NCBI GenBank assembly: GCA_036346395.1
Contig: CM070599.1
Span: 13,569,232-13,633,231, forward strand
Length of the DNA stretch: 64,000 nt
Direction of reading: 5' to 3'
Source of the DNA: Hsuehochloa calcarea
Lineage: Eukaryota > Streptophyta > Magnoliopsida > Poales > Poaceae
Within the stretch, counting starts at the first letter, position 1, and each line of letters begins with the position of its first letter. A program made the position numbers and the translations under genes. The notes beneath the pieces are model-generated. The model ran no database searches. It had not been told where the DNA came from and saw nothing but the letters and a program-made list of their open reading frames with translations. Of this stretch, positions 18,791 to 29,744 are shown piece after piece.

Positions 18791-19863
18791 TCCTCCCTTT
18801 CTTCAAAAAAAGCCGTCCTCGGCTTTTGATAGTCTGAAAATGTGCTACACAAAGAAAACAACGTGTATGCATGGTATATGTATTTATCTTCCAAACAAGT
18901 TCCGTGTAGCGCATAATGATTTTCTGAACATGTACTAAACAAAGAAAACAACGTATATACGTGATATATGTATGAATCAATTTTTGTGTCATTCGTGTTG
19001 TTTTGCACAATCGATAGCTCGAAATCACATTTCAAATTGCACAACTGACTCATATGATAAAATTTCACCTTCCCAACATCAAAGTCAACTAAAGTGGGTG
19101 AAAACAAATTGATACCATTCCATGCTTCAACTGCGCTACTCTGATTAGTTATACATTTAAGAGATAAACAAGTAGGCATCATATTGCGTTCTAAACAATA
19201 GACACTTGTATTTAAACCCATCTTAAAGAGACCATGACATTGCTCAATAGATGGTTTGCGCAAAACATGCAATGTTAAATCAGCAAGATTATCACAAGTA
19301 ATTCATATTCGATAAACTTGAAACATATTATCGAAACCAACATCTCCAACCAAATTGAATTTATATGTGTCTATGTAGCTATTTACCAGTGATCTTAAGT
19401 ATAAAATTTCAAGAACCTTCTTAATCACACTAGATAGCTGTTTAGGACTATCGAATATGATATAACACAAAGAATCATTAATGTGTATTCTACTAAGAAC
19501 TTCTTTTTGAGTAATCAATTTCACATTATGCAAATTAAGCATATCAAATTTAGAACGTGGAATCATCAAATGAATAATGGAGTTCTTAGTTTTACGCACC
19601 TTGTTTTCATAAACGATCAATTCAGTACCAATAGTGTTACCTTGATCTTCAGGTATTCACTCTCCAACCATGGTTATCTCTTCATCTTTCTCTTCCAATG
19701 GTGAGGGCCCTTGAATGTCCAACTCCTTATTTGCTTGGTCCACCTGCACAATGTGAGATACAAAACTAGAAATAACGACTAAGTTGTTAGGGTAAAAAAT
19801 AATCTTACTTGTCCTATCATCTATCTCTCTCTTTTCTTTTGATATTGGCACGGCGCATTGCAT
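18217..19863 (-). pseudogene. N2 second reading frame (ORF2), runs into the 3' LTR
   Basis: One minus-strand frame from 19863 to a stop at 18217, broken by only two in-frame stops (near 19657 and 19303). The first 355 or so codons are internal; the frame then passes through the polypurine tract (read E-E-R-E-D-D) and about 190 codons into the LTR. Features: acidic start with SPLEEKD, LMIPRSKFDMLNLHN, SLCYIIFDSPK, a 30-residue repeat (YIYHVYTLFSLFST / YIYHAYTLFSLCST), and a basic lysine-rich part inside the LTR. I recognise no family. It is not a normal retrotransposon enzyme. N1 carries the same peptide with more frame breaks. Confidence 0.65.
18791..18803 (-). other. N2 polypurine tract
   Basis: Plus strand tcctccctttctt directly after the LTR end, identical to N1. 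Confidence 0.8.
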
Positions 19864-20212
19864 GGTTCAACTCAATATAGTAATATTGGATAACTTTGCA
19901 TCCTTGTGTAATGCTCTCTACGTGGCGTAGTAGTTCCCGCTCATAATAGGATGGAACAAATTCTCTTCTCATGACCCTTTTTAAATAGACCCAAGATGTA
20001 ATGAATCGTTTTCTACTTAGTTGTTGCCACCAACTAGAGGCATAGTCCTTAAAAAACAGAGTGGCCACTCTCACTTCCTTGGCTTCTGATTCGAACTTAT
20101 GGGATTCAAGCTCGAACTCCATGTTTTGTACCCTCTCAAGATACTCCTCTGGATCATTACTACCATAGAAGGGAAGATACGTATACTCGTGATCTGCTAT
20201 TTTTAGCAGCAA
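19817..20212 (-). pseudogene. gag: N2 gag-like protein
   Basis: 131 residues, about 80-90% like N1 gag by eye: EYTYLPFYGSNDPEEYLE, DYASSWWQQL, FVPSYYERELLRHVESI. The Met used in N1 is changed here (ATG to ATA), so translation would need the Met at 20212 four codons further upstream. The end (MRRANI) is joined by a deletion to the start of ORF2 in another frame, and the last residues KRKERDR are read from ORF2 sequence. Confidence 0.75.
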
Positions 20213-20737
20213 AGCAAAAATATGTATGTAGGTGTATGTGTATCTCTCAAACTCACTTGTCTTACCGAATTACATTCTTACCTTTCCGAAGTGAATCGAG
20301 GTGACAAACTCACACTTGATATTACAGGTTTAAAACAACGTGAGAAATGAGTGAATTTCAAGAGCAAATCAAAGCACGACAACTGGTGTTTTGTGGAGCT
20401 TGGTATGGATACCTACTTAATTTGAAAATTCTAGGTATTGTAAGGCTAAGTAAATATCCGAACTAGAATTCAATGCCTAGTTGCCGATCACAAAGATATA
20501 AGTGAAAATCAATGTAACTCACACGCAAAGATATTGGAACTTAGTGCAATCAAGGAATGAGCTATGTAAGATATGAGTGAAAAACAAAATAGCTCATATT
20601 GCACAAGTTATAGAAAGACGCTAGGTAGTTGCAAATAATAAAATTAGGGCACAAGATTGCACAAAATATTGATATTCTAACAATTGAATCAAGAATGAGT
20701 GGGGATTTTCGCTCAAGTTTATGGTTCGGCTATGCGC

Positions 20738-20818
20738 TTTCTTTTTCCTTTTCTCTTTTCTCTTTTCTCTTTTCTTTTTCTCTTCTTTCTTTTTTTCTCT
20801 TTTTCCTTCCTTTTTTTG
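20738..20818. repeat. Polypyrimidine tract in N2 leader
   Basis: About 80 bp of ctttttctct-type sequence, matching the tract in N1 at 2630-2732. Confidence 0.8.
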
Positions 20819-21229
20819 AACTATTGCCAAAATTCTTGTTCTACAAAAAATGAGCAAAAATTCTTTCCCACCTTTTGATCTTTGAACAATTGCAAGAACA
20901 CAAATATTTATATGCAGCCCTAAGCAGCGATTTAGCTAGTCTTAAATAGGTTCAAAGTTTTCGCAAAGGATTGAAAGGTTCACAAAGGATAAATTGATGT
21001 CTCACTTCTTTTTGTTTTTTATAGACACGACTAAAAATCAAACTAGACTCAAATAAAAAGCAACGCAAAAAAATTCAAGATCAGCAAACTAAACTTGATT
21101 CTAATGGACAAAAACTTAACAAAACTCACTAGAATAACAAATTAAATACTACGGCTGAATTTTTTTTTGTATAGATTTTTCGTGTATGGGAAAAAAATAC
21201 CTGGATAAAGATCCTATCGAGTCAACGGA

Positions 21230-21243
21230 GCTCTGATACAACC
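21230..21243 (-). other. N2 primer binding site
   Basis: Plus strand gctctgatacaac, one base different from the N1 site and adjoining the LTR start at 21244. Confidence 0.85.
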
Positions 21244-21864
21244 TGATGCGAGGTGCCTGATCTTCTCGACGTAGAACCTCTCGATAACTTGTGTATCCTG
21301 ACGAACCACCAGCTGATCCCCCGCGCCAATGCACGGACTTGCAACTCTATGGAAAATTTGCCCAAACACACACTTGATTGGATCCTCGCTGACCACAAGC
21401 GAAGATCGTCGAACCCTCAATTCTCAGCGGAAAAACAAGAACAACCCCTTGTTCTCAACGTCCAATTCCCTCTATTTTGGATATAAGCACAACAGGAGAA
21501 TCAAGCAAAAGCTTTGAAAATATATTAAACGTGGTTTGAGGTTACAATGGGGGTCTAACCCCCAATATATAGTGCCCCTTCTCCTCAATATATAGTGCCG
21601 TAAAAAATAACACGACTTCCTTCCTCCTTTATCAGCCGCATGAGCTGCTTGACTTTCTCCTTCCCAACCGCTTTGACCTTCTTGTTCTTCATCACTAGGC
21701 AACAAATACGGTTACCCTCCTCTCTGTGCTCCTCTATTGCTTTGGATCCGACCTCCCTCTCGGTTCCAAAGACTTTAAGCTTGTCAAACCTGAGAATGCA
21801 CAAAGTATTGCTTTTACATAGTATCCAATTCTCACGGAAAACACAAAGAAAGTTGTTAAGAAAC
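21244..21864 (-). repeat. N2 5' LTR, deleted and truncated
   Basis: Begins TGATGCGAGG. After the TATA region (21562-21600) about 390 bp seen in the 3' LTR (about 18090-18470) are missing and a short gtgccgtaaaaaataacac junction is present. The last part aligns with 18470-18710 and stops where Y2 starts. Confidence 0.8.
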
Positions 21865-23137
21865 TGTAACACCCCAGCCCAACCCTGAGCCTGGAATGCC
21901 ACTAAACTACTCTTCCAAACTAGTAATTATCGACACACTATAAAATTACAGCAAGGAAAACATCAATAAACATATCCATGGACCACAAAGAACATGCATA
22001 ATTATGGATCAAGCGATAATAAATAAGCAAGGGGAAATTTAACCAGGTAAATAATCCAAAATAGCATCAACCAATGAATCCAAATCATTGAAATAAATAA
22101 TCTAGTCCAAAATATGACCTAAACTTTATTCAGCCTCTAACATGTCCAAGAGTAATCCAACATTGAATGAAAAGGTTCTTATGGCAAATGATCATGTGAT
22201 TGAAGTATGGATCTAATCCATGTGCTCTACTCGCTCTCAGTCACGGCGTCCGCGAAGATCACCTAAAGACAACAAAAGAGCAAGGGTGAGTCCACGACTC
22301 AGCAAACACATCAATATACAACGAACAATAATAAATCAACAGCATTCAATAACTTCATTATCATCACAGGTACTTCTATTAATATTCTCATGTTGTTATC
22401 TTCCCTTTGTTTAACACCCATTAGTCTCATATATGAATGCAACTCTAATCTACATGTCCACATGCACTTCTTTCGCGTATACCGGTATAGCATGAGTGAA
22501 TGCTCGCGACAACATTCACTCTCAAGCCCGTTCCTCCACAAGGATCGGGGACCTCCTCCACTCCCGTGGAGTTGTGATCATTAATGATCACCTGCTCATA
22601 TGCAAAGATGCTTATACATGAAAAATGCAAATTCCATCATACTCATCATATCCAACTTTTCCTCATGATTGTCAACAAAGATATAACCACACCATTCCAT
22701 TGTTTGCAATTAAATAAAATAAAAGCACAACAATAATGGTAATAGAAGATAAAGAAAACAGTGATCAATCATTGATCGCTGTCTACCATGCACTTGCCTT
22801 TACTGGTTGCGATGCACGATTTGACTAGAAGATGGCAACAAGCATGACGTCTCTTCTACATTAAATACACAAATTTCAATACAAGCTACAACATCAAGAA
22901 TAGCAATCAATAGACATCACTCCTATCCGTCCCCAACTATACCACGCTTCTCCGGTACCGAAAAGTCAACCCTAGCTGTCCTGTTACTAAAAAGAGCGTA
23001 ACTTTCGACTCAAAAGTCCGATCACGACAAACCACCCAGTCCTGGATTCTACACAAAATTCCCCTCATTTTCTTAGATTACAAAGTCTTCTAATTAAATC
23101 ATCTAACCCTCCGTTTTTAGCCCAGAAAAACGATCTG
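21865..23137. repeat. Y2: gypsy-type LTR fragment
   Basis: Starts TGTAACACCCCAGCCC, a typical gypsy LTR end. It carries gtgagtccacgactcagcaaac (22286-22307) and TATACCGGTATA (22479-22490) in the same order as the G1 LTR, so the families are related. It breaks off at 23137 against C2 gag; no primer site or polypurine tract is seen. No gene in it. Confidence 0.65.
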
Positions 23138-24249
23138 TCAACGGAGTCGGCCATGAAGCATAAGCCAGTGAAGTCCATGGCCTTCCCTTTCTTCTTACTT
23201 TGAGGGATCTCCTCCTCCTTGTCCTCCTCACTCCCAGAGTCAACATCTCTTAAGGATTGATCCTCAAAAGCGGTAAGCACCCGGTGAGCGGCCTTTGTCG
23301 GCTTGGTAGTATGAAACTTTGATTTGTTCCATTGAGGCTTCTTCCAAGCTGGCTTTCCCTCCTTGTGGTTGCTCTTACCTTTCAGCTTGGGGCAATTTAC
23401 CCGGATATGATTAAGCTCACCACACTCATAGCAAGTCATGGGACCTCCTCGATTTCTATTTCTCATATTATTGTAGGCCAGTTTGACCTTTTTGACTATG
23501 AGGGCCAACTCAGCCTTAGGAAGACTCTTAAATTCTTCTTCATGAATTGTAGATAAGCCAACAAGAGAAAATCCAGAAAAAGACTCAAAAGACCCATCAG
23601 AAGCTCTATTGAGCGGGTCTGCTACAAAATCCATATTTTCTTTCTTGGGATGATCAATCCTCTTGATCTCATGAGTCTTGAGCTTGCTATAGAGCAGCTC
23701 CAAAGTCAGATCAGAAATATTGATATTCTCCTCAATGGTCGTAGCCTTTATCTCCCACTCCTTGGTGTTGATTACAGCCAAGAGGTGGGTGGCATTTTTA
23801 GATTGAGAATATTCAATACCAACAGCTTTCATCTGATTACTCACTTTATTAAAGCGACTCAAAATGTCATCGATGCTCTCACCAGGACGCATCTCGAATT
23901 TGTTGTATTCACGCTTATAGACTATTTGGTGTACTTTCTTGACTTGGGACGAACCCTCATGATAGGTTTCGAGAGTGTTCCAAATCTAATGCGCAGTCTC
24001 AAGATTGCAAATCCGATCATACTCCTGTCTCCCAAGCCCGGAATACAAGAGATTTTTAGCCTTATTGTTGTTAGCCAAAAGGGCTTCTGAAGCCGACGTA
24101 GCAACTTCGGGCACCACGAGCGGGACTCGAACAACCTCCCATATAGCGTGTCCTTCGCTCTCAAGGAAAACTCGCAAGCGATTCTTCCAATAGGCATAGT
24201 CGTGCCCATCGAAGATATGCGGCTTTGTGGAGTATCTATCCATCGCCAA
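23138..24249 (-). pseudogene. gag: C2 copia gag with one nonsense codon
   Basis: Starts MAMDRYSTKPHIFDGHDY at 24249. One frame is kept to 23138 except for a TAG at 23986-23988, where C1 has GAG. Order: copia gag N-terminal region, KREYNKFEMRPGESIDD core, zinc knuckle CYECGELNHIRVNC, basic lysine/tryptophan-rich part, acidic SGSEEDKEEE linker and the conserved FTGLCFMADS. The coiled-coil CxxC tail seen in C1 is cut off at the junction with Y2, and the frame continues about 24 codons into Y2. It is the cleaner reference for judging C1. Confidence 0.88.
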
Positions 24250-24288
24250 AGTTCAGTGACCGGTTAAGATCAAGATTGAACTAACCTA

Positions 24289-24300
24289 GCTTTGATACCA
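24289..24300 (-). other. C2 primer binding site
   Basis: Plus strand gctttgatacca, one transition from the usual tRNA-iMet site, two bases before the LTR. Confidence 0.8.
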
Positions 24301-24302
24301 CT

Positions 24303-26103
24303 TGTTGGACCAAAAAGGCGACTAGTGGGGGGTGAATAGGAGCACGCTCACTTTTTCACAAATAATAGATTCAACAATATTTCACTCCAGTAGCTATGGA
24401 AGCTATGAAGATCAGTATATCAGTACAGCGGAAGACTAATATTGAATCCAATTCAAACCGCTAAGTAATACGACAAAATCAACAAAGATTGAAACAATTC
24501 AATGCACTAGCGGTCTGACCTCTGACCTTGGGCGGTCTGACCGATTCACTGGCGGTCTGACCTCTGGCCTTGGGCGGTCTGACCAATTCGTGGGTCGACC
24601 TCCGCCTTGGGCGCCTAACCGATTCCCTCGAATGCAGATCAAAAACAAATGATGACGGTTGCAAATACATAAAACTTTTGATCTATAACTCCAAACTTTA
24701 TGAAACTTGGAACACACCTTCTCTATGATATCAGGAAGCTATTCTAATCAAAGATTGTGATGATTCCTGGAAGAATAGCGATCCTTTTCGATTTTGATTG
24801 AAGAGAGGTTCAAAACCGGGTCAAAACGAAAACTAGGTCAAAACTCTTGCTCGTGGGTGATTGATGATCAAAATGATCCTAGATAGATTCCCACATGTCA
24901 CAGCAAGCTAGATCACGTGAAGAAACCAAGCAAAAACTCACAGATCAAAGCAAGACCCAAAATCATCAAATAGAGAGAGAACGCAATGAGACAAAACATT
25001 GATCAAACATTTCTTTGATTGATTGATATGATATGGACTTACAGCCTCTCCATAAATGGAGGACAATGCTCAATCCAAGAGCACGAAAATCACATCCAAC
25101 TATCAAGTACCCTGGCCTCCACAAAAGCTCTCCCTAAGAAAATTAGGGTTTGCAAGAATTGCAAAAGATACCAAAAGGAGGTGCAGCCACCTCCCTCTCC
25201 TATTTATAGTGGAGGCTTAGACCTTCTAGAAATTTGACTCAATTGGGATCCCGTTAAGGCCCAAAACAAAAGGGACACATACGCACGCATTTTAATGCGC
25301 CGTCTTTAACACCCCTTGACCTAACTAGCTACACCTTGCGCCATCTTGCGTCTCGGATTAGCTAATAGATCACCCTTGTCCATCTTGCACCACGCTTGAG
25401 TACTTTGACCTCACCTAGCATCGTCGATCGTTCTGGACCTCAGCTCTCCAAGCCTAGTCCCGATCGTACTCGCTGTTGACCGTCGTTGACCACCAAGCAA
25501 CCTGCACAACAATAGACAAGTAAACCGAATTTGGGAATAAGTTCCTCACAACTTGACCCATGTTAGTGTATCATGCAACATATATGCCCTGAAACTCATG
25601 ACTTTGACCTAACAACCGAGAATCGCCGCCACGACGGGCGACGAACCAAGTGAAAACCGGTCAGACCGCTCCTAGGGCCGGTTTGACCGCCCACCCTGAC
25701 CGGTCTGACCGCCAACTATTGGCCGGTCAGACCGCCAGTAATGACTTAACCGATTTTCAACCTCTGAAAACCGAAACCTACTTGAAATTTCAAACCAATA
25801 GAACTTTTGACTGGAGACTCCAAAAATTATGGGACCAAGTGCAATAGAATCCCCTCTCTTGCCTACACACTCTATTTTTGGCCCAGCTCAATTCCTCACT
25901 TTGGCAACTAGCCGGTCAGACTGCCTCCAGGGCCAGTCAGACCGGTCAAAAATCGGTCAGACCGGCCAAGGTGACCGGTCAGACCGGTTATAGCCTAGTA
26001 GCATGCCAACTTTGCTGAAAACACGTGAAACGATAAACTGTTAACGCCATTGCCAATTGTCAAATCATCCTAAGACCTAGAGTATATCCGCATGATATCC
26101 ACA
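24303..26103 (-). repeat. C2 5' LTR (1801 bp)
   Basis: TGTTGGACC to ATATCCACA. The minus-strand TATA box is at 25201-25208 (tatttata on plus). Two groups of CGGTCWGACCG palindromes lie near its ends (24508-24610; 25655-25740 and 25905-25990). Confidence 0.88.
25201..25208 (-). promoter_or_regulatory. C2 LTR TATA box
   Basis: TATAAATA on the minus strand, followed by GGAG as in the C3 and C4 LTRs. Confidence 0.65.
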
Positions 26104-26319
26104 CTTCTTAAAGTAGACCCACGGACCACCTATTCCGTCTGATCCTCTTGGGAGGTCCTTTCTGCTTGGACCTCCGTGCCCTGTGGTATCTCCCTGGATG
26201 TCCCAGTTGTTGTAGTTGAGACATCATGGACCATTTCCTCAGTGGTCCTAGGAGGTATCTCTATTTGCAGTATCTCTTCTGCCGAAGATTCTTCCATTGC
26301 CAGTACGACAGGTGGTGAC
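26104..26319 (-). pseudogene. Copia pol linker scrap
   Basis: Minus-strand frame of about 62 residues (SPPVVLAMEESSAEE, then a Thr/Ser-rich acidic stretch) ending at a stop near 26132. The composition and lack of fold resemble the linker between integrase and RT in copia pol. It lies between the C2 LTR and X-mid, both of which could have inserted into it. Assignment is by character, not by a defining motif. Confidence 0.4.
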
Positions 26320-27097
26320 TGTGAGACCCCGGTTTATCGGTCTTGTAATGCTTAACCATCCACTTGGTCCTAGCATCACAAATCAGATAACCCGAGACTC
26401 GAGACATGTATACTTCCCAGAAATACAGTATACACACCCCTTTACAAAATTCATGCATCAATTCCATTCATTCACATAGAACCGAAGCATAACAACAAAC
26501 CAGAAGTTAAGATACATAAAGGATAGTTATTACAAAAGAGAGGCCGACCGGCCAAATGACAAATACATACAGAAATTGAACAGCGGAAGCAAAAGTGCCA
26601 TAAGATGGCCATAAACAAAAGAGCCAATCAGTGTGCCTTTAACCCACAAGGCAACCGACCGGACCGCCAAGCTAGTCGTCGAATCTACAGCACATTTCAC
26701 AAAAGTGAGGCCCTTGGGGCTCACCTTCCTCCTCTGCAACAAATAGTTAATCAAAGCAAATGAGTACAAAAATTGTACTCCGCAAGACTTACGTGTAGAG
26801 TAACAGACCTATACATATGCTACATGCAAGCTTATTTAAGTGGAGGCTGTATGTTTCATTTTCGGCACAAAGCAATCTTTATTTGCAATAATGTAGTACA
26901 TTTAAAAGCAAGTTGATAAATCTATTTTTAATGTTCAAATAACAGTAAAAGACACCAATAATAACAGTAGATAGAAAACAACTACAATCCTGGAAGCGAC
27001 TAAACCATTAGCCACCACAACAATAGCATGAATTACCCATTTATACCAACCATGTCAAATTTTAATTTAAAAGGTTGTAGTCTAACTCTTGCAAAAC
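26320..27097 (-). repeat. X-mid: end part of a family X LTR
   Basis: Starts TGTGAGACCCCGG and matches the reverse complement of 53306-53488 and 63874-64000 for the parts present. It shows the X LTR terminus that the other copies lack in this window. It is cut at 27098 by G2. Confidence 0.75.
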
Positions 27098-29565
27098 TGT
27101 CGGGACCAAAATATGCAAATCTGGACCCTCTGTGTATTCTGCACTAGTCCAGGATCACGCTAGTGCACACAGTGTCAACATCGATGAAATATCACATCCA
27201 TACAACGAATATAAGAATAAACGAGTACCTTTAAATAACAAATAACTGTTGGGACCTTACGGACGAGTTTTACATTTATTAAGCCATGCAAGGCTGACAA
27301 TAAAGAAATAAACTGCAGCAGAAACGAAATAAACTCCAGTGGGCTCCCATCAATTTACCACAGGCAACTGACTGGGATCAAGACCCTAACGATCAACCTT
27401 CATAGAACTCTTCTTCAAAAGTAGGCGACGACTCCTCCACTTCTGTTGATTTGTTTAGCAAGAGTGAGTACACACCGTACTCGCAAGTCATACCACAGAA
27501 TGCAATTTATAGATGATGGCTTATTCCAAAGGAATGGCTTCTGTTGTTGTTTTGCAGAAATGCAACATTTGCAATTGAATACAAATAATAGATTGAAAGC
27601 ATAATTCAAGACAAATAGACAATAATAAGTTAACAATTGATTTCACAAAGGACACACAGTCTAATCAAGTTATTCACACAGCTGCACAAGTTATCTCACA
27701 CAGCTGAACCTTCCCATTTGTTTTATGAAAATCTACCCCTCGTGTGAAATTCCCGAGCATGTCCACAACCGAGGACGCGGCTATTCGAATAGATTGATGT
27801 AATACTCTGCAGAGGTTGTACACTTTACCCACACGATACAATCAGTGGAGCCAAGATCGACCATAACAAAACCTTTCGAGACTTCATCTCAAACAATGAC
27901 ACTCCGATGTGCTTTCTGCGTCAATTTGTACACACACTCTTGGAACGACACACACCGTTGGACAGGGATGCAGCGAACCGTCCCGCGATGTGACATATCA
28001 CACCTCCAGCCCATCACACAGTTTAAATACAACCTGAGTTGTCAATGTCAAGACTCCATAACTTACTAAGTCAGGCCTAGCCCATACTAGGCATGTGGTC
28101 GTATAGTAAGGCCCAGTTCAATGGCGCACAAAGTTAAGTCCTTAATTGACCAAGGCAAGACTTCCATGTTTCCCAAATCACAAAGTTTATATCACACAGT
28201 TCCACCATTCACACAGATCCACCACTTGCCTCAGTCCAAATCTTTTCCCACCCTGTTGATTTAGTGCAACACATGCCATCACGAGTAACAACACACAGCA
28301 CACACAGTTTCATCACACAGTTCCATAATCACTTAGTCAAGTTTATATTTGCACTCTCACATGAAATGATGACTCGTGGCATGGCTAAGCAGTCTAATCG
28401 TATCAAACCAACCCACGTTGGTGCTACGATAATACCAACTAATAATTAACCAACCTAGGGTGACAAGAGATCATGGCATACAATAGACAAGGTGGCATAA
28501 CAATTTGGATTAATAACTACACCCAAAAGCATTTAAATAAATACTTGAAATAGAATGCAATACATTGAAACAAAGTATTTTGAAAACTGGGTTCAATATG
28601 ATCAAAGGTATAACTTGCCTTGGAATAGATCTAGATATTGGTCTTGGTCTTGAGGTGCTCCTTCTTCTGCAAAATTCTCCGAAGTATCGACGTCTACTCG
28701 TAAACGAGACAAAAGAAACAAAAACAAATAAATACAGAGGCAAAACAACTCCAAAAATTCAAATAAAATTCTCCATTAAATAGATCTTAATTTTATATGA
28801 ATTTACAAATTTGAATGGGCTCAATCGGAGGTCGGATGCAAAAGATATGGGCTTTGGAAGTTTGAAAATCAAATAAAACCCTAATTTGGATTTTATTGAA
28901 TTTCCGAATTATTTTATAAAGAAAAATTGGATTAATGGCGTCTGGGCGACGTGATGAATTTCCGAAAAAGAAATAGATTTAAAAATAAATCGACATGTGG
29001 GCCTCATGTCGGGCCTCGGGTTCACGGTGGACCGAGTGTATCGAACCGAGAGATCTGCGCGGTGGACCGAGCCACGCACGCGTGTCTTGGCGACCGCACC
29101 ACGCGGCCGCCACACCAAAGACCGGGCCGACGCCGGCGCCGAATGGCGACAATGGCGGCGGTGGCGCGCCGGACCGATGGTCAATGGCGTGAACAGCGGC
29201 GACTTCGCCGGCAGCGGAGGGTACAGATTGTTCCCGTGCTATTGCAAGACTCAGGTGCCCTTACCGTAGCCGGCAACGACGGTGGCGACCGGCGGCGAGG
29301 AAGAAGCGGCGGTGAAGGCTCGGGTTTTGTCGGGAGAGTGCTCCGGCGATGCTCCGGCGACGAGGAGGTGCGCCTGAGGTAGCCTGGGACTTGCTGATCA
29401 CGGTGGTGTAGTCGGCGAGGCAAGGGCGGCGACGACGGCGGCACAATTCACCGGAGAAGAAACTCGGCCCAAAACCCTAAAACTCGAAATGCGGCGGCGC
29501 TAGCGCGATCGGGGCGACGAGGGTGGCGGCTTTGGGTTGCGGAGGTCCGGGCGGTGCGGAGGGGC

Positions 29566-29573
29566 TATTTATA
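29566..29573 (-). promoter_or_regulatory. G2 LTR TATA box
   Basis: TATAAATA on the minus strand, conserved at 49627-49634 in the other LTR. Confidence 0.65.
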
Positions 29574-29739
29574 GGCCCGGAGACGCCGAGATTTGGAAAC
29601 CCCCAAATCGGATCCGAAACGGCGGCGTTTTGAATTTCCGAGACTCGGGGAGATTGAAACCGATCCGGGGTTTGATTCGGTTTGGAACGGATAAGAAATC
29701 AACAGAGATATGATTTGGTGGGGTCGGCGTGAAGAATCA

Positions 29740-29744
29740 GCAAC
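29740..29744. other. C4 target site duplication, left copy
   Basis: GCAAC before the C4 5' LTR; the right copy is 40771-40775. The G2 right LTR reads one uninterrupted GCAAC at this place (49800-49804). Confidence 0.95.

Larger units (their letters stand above)
17753..21864 (-). mobile_element. N2: second non-autonomous gag-only LTR retrotransposon
   Basis: Same organisation as N1: 3' LTR 17753-18790, polypurine tract 18791-18803, ORF2, gag, purine-rich leader, primer site 21230-21243, 5' LTR from 21244. The 5' LTR is interrupted at 21865 by Y2. Compared with N1 it lacks about 350 bp between gag and ORF2. No pol domain is visible. Confidence 0.88.
23138..26103 (-). mobile_element. C2: 5' part of a Sire-type copia element
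   Basis: Gag (from 24249), leader, tRNA-iMet primer site (24289-24300, one mismatch) and a complete 5' LTR (24303-26103). It is the same family as C1. Pol and the 3' LTR are lost, the left end being joined to Y2 at 23137/23138. Confidence 0.88.
27098..29744 (-). repeat. G2 3' LTR, first part
   Basis: TGTCGGGACC start; aligns with 47198-49803. Minus-strand TATA box at 29566-29573. Contains GC-rich leader 29000-29560. The LTR is interrupted after GCAAC (29740-29744) by C4. Confidence 0.9.

Noticed and set aside
1..24249. Segmental duplication: N1-X-C1 resembling N2-Y-C2 in order
   Set aside because: No junction is shared: N1 is followed by X and N2 by Y, and C1 and C2 are cut at different gag positions. 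Independent insertions explain it.
24480..24620. CRISPR-like short repeats (ggcggtctgacc) in the C2 LTR
   Set aside because: Irregular spacing, plant LTR context, no spacers of constant length; they are dyads of the LTR.
28909..29444. Several overlapping frames on both strands in the G2 LTR
   Set aside because: High GC without stops in many frames at once; the same region in the other LTR (49020-49440) does not keep the peptides.
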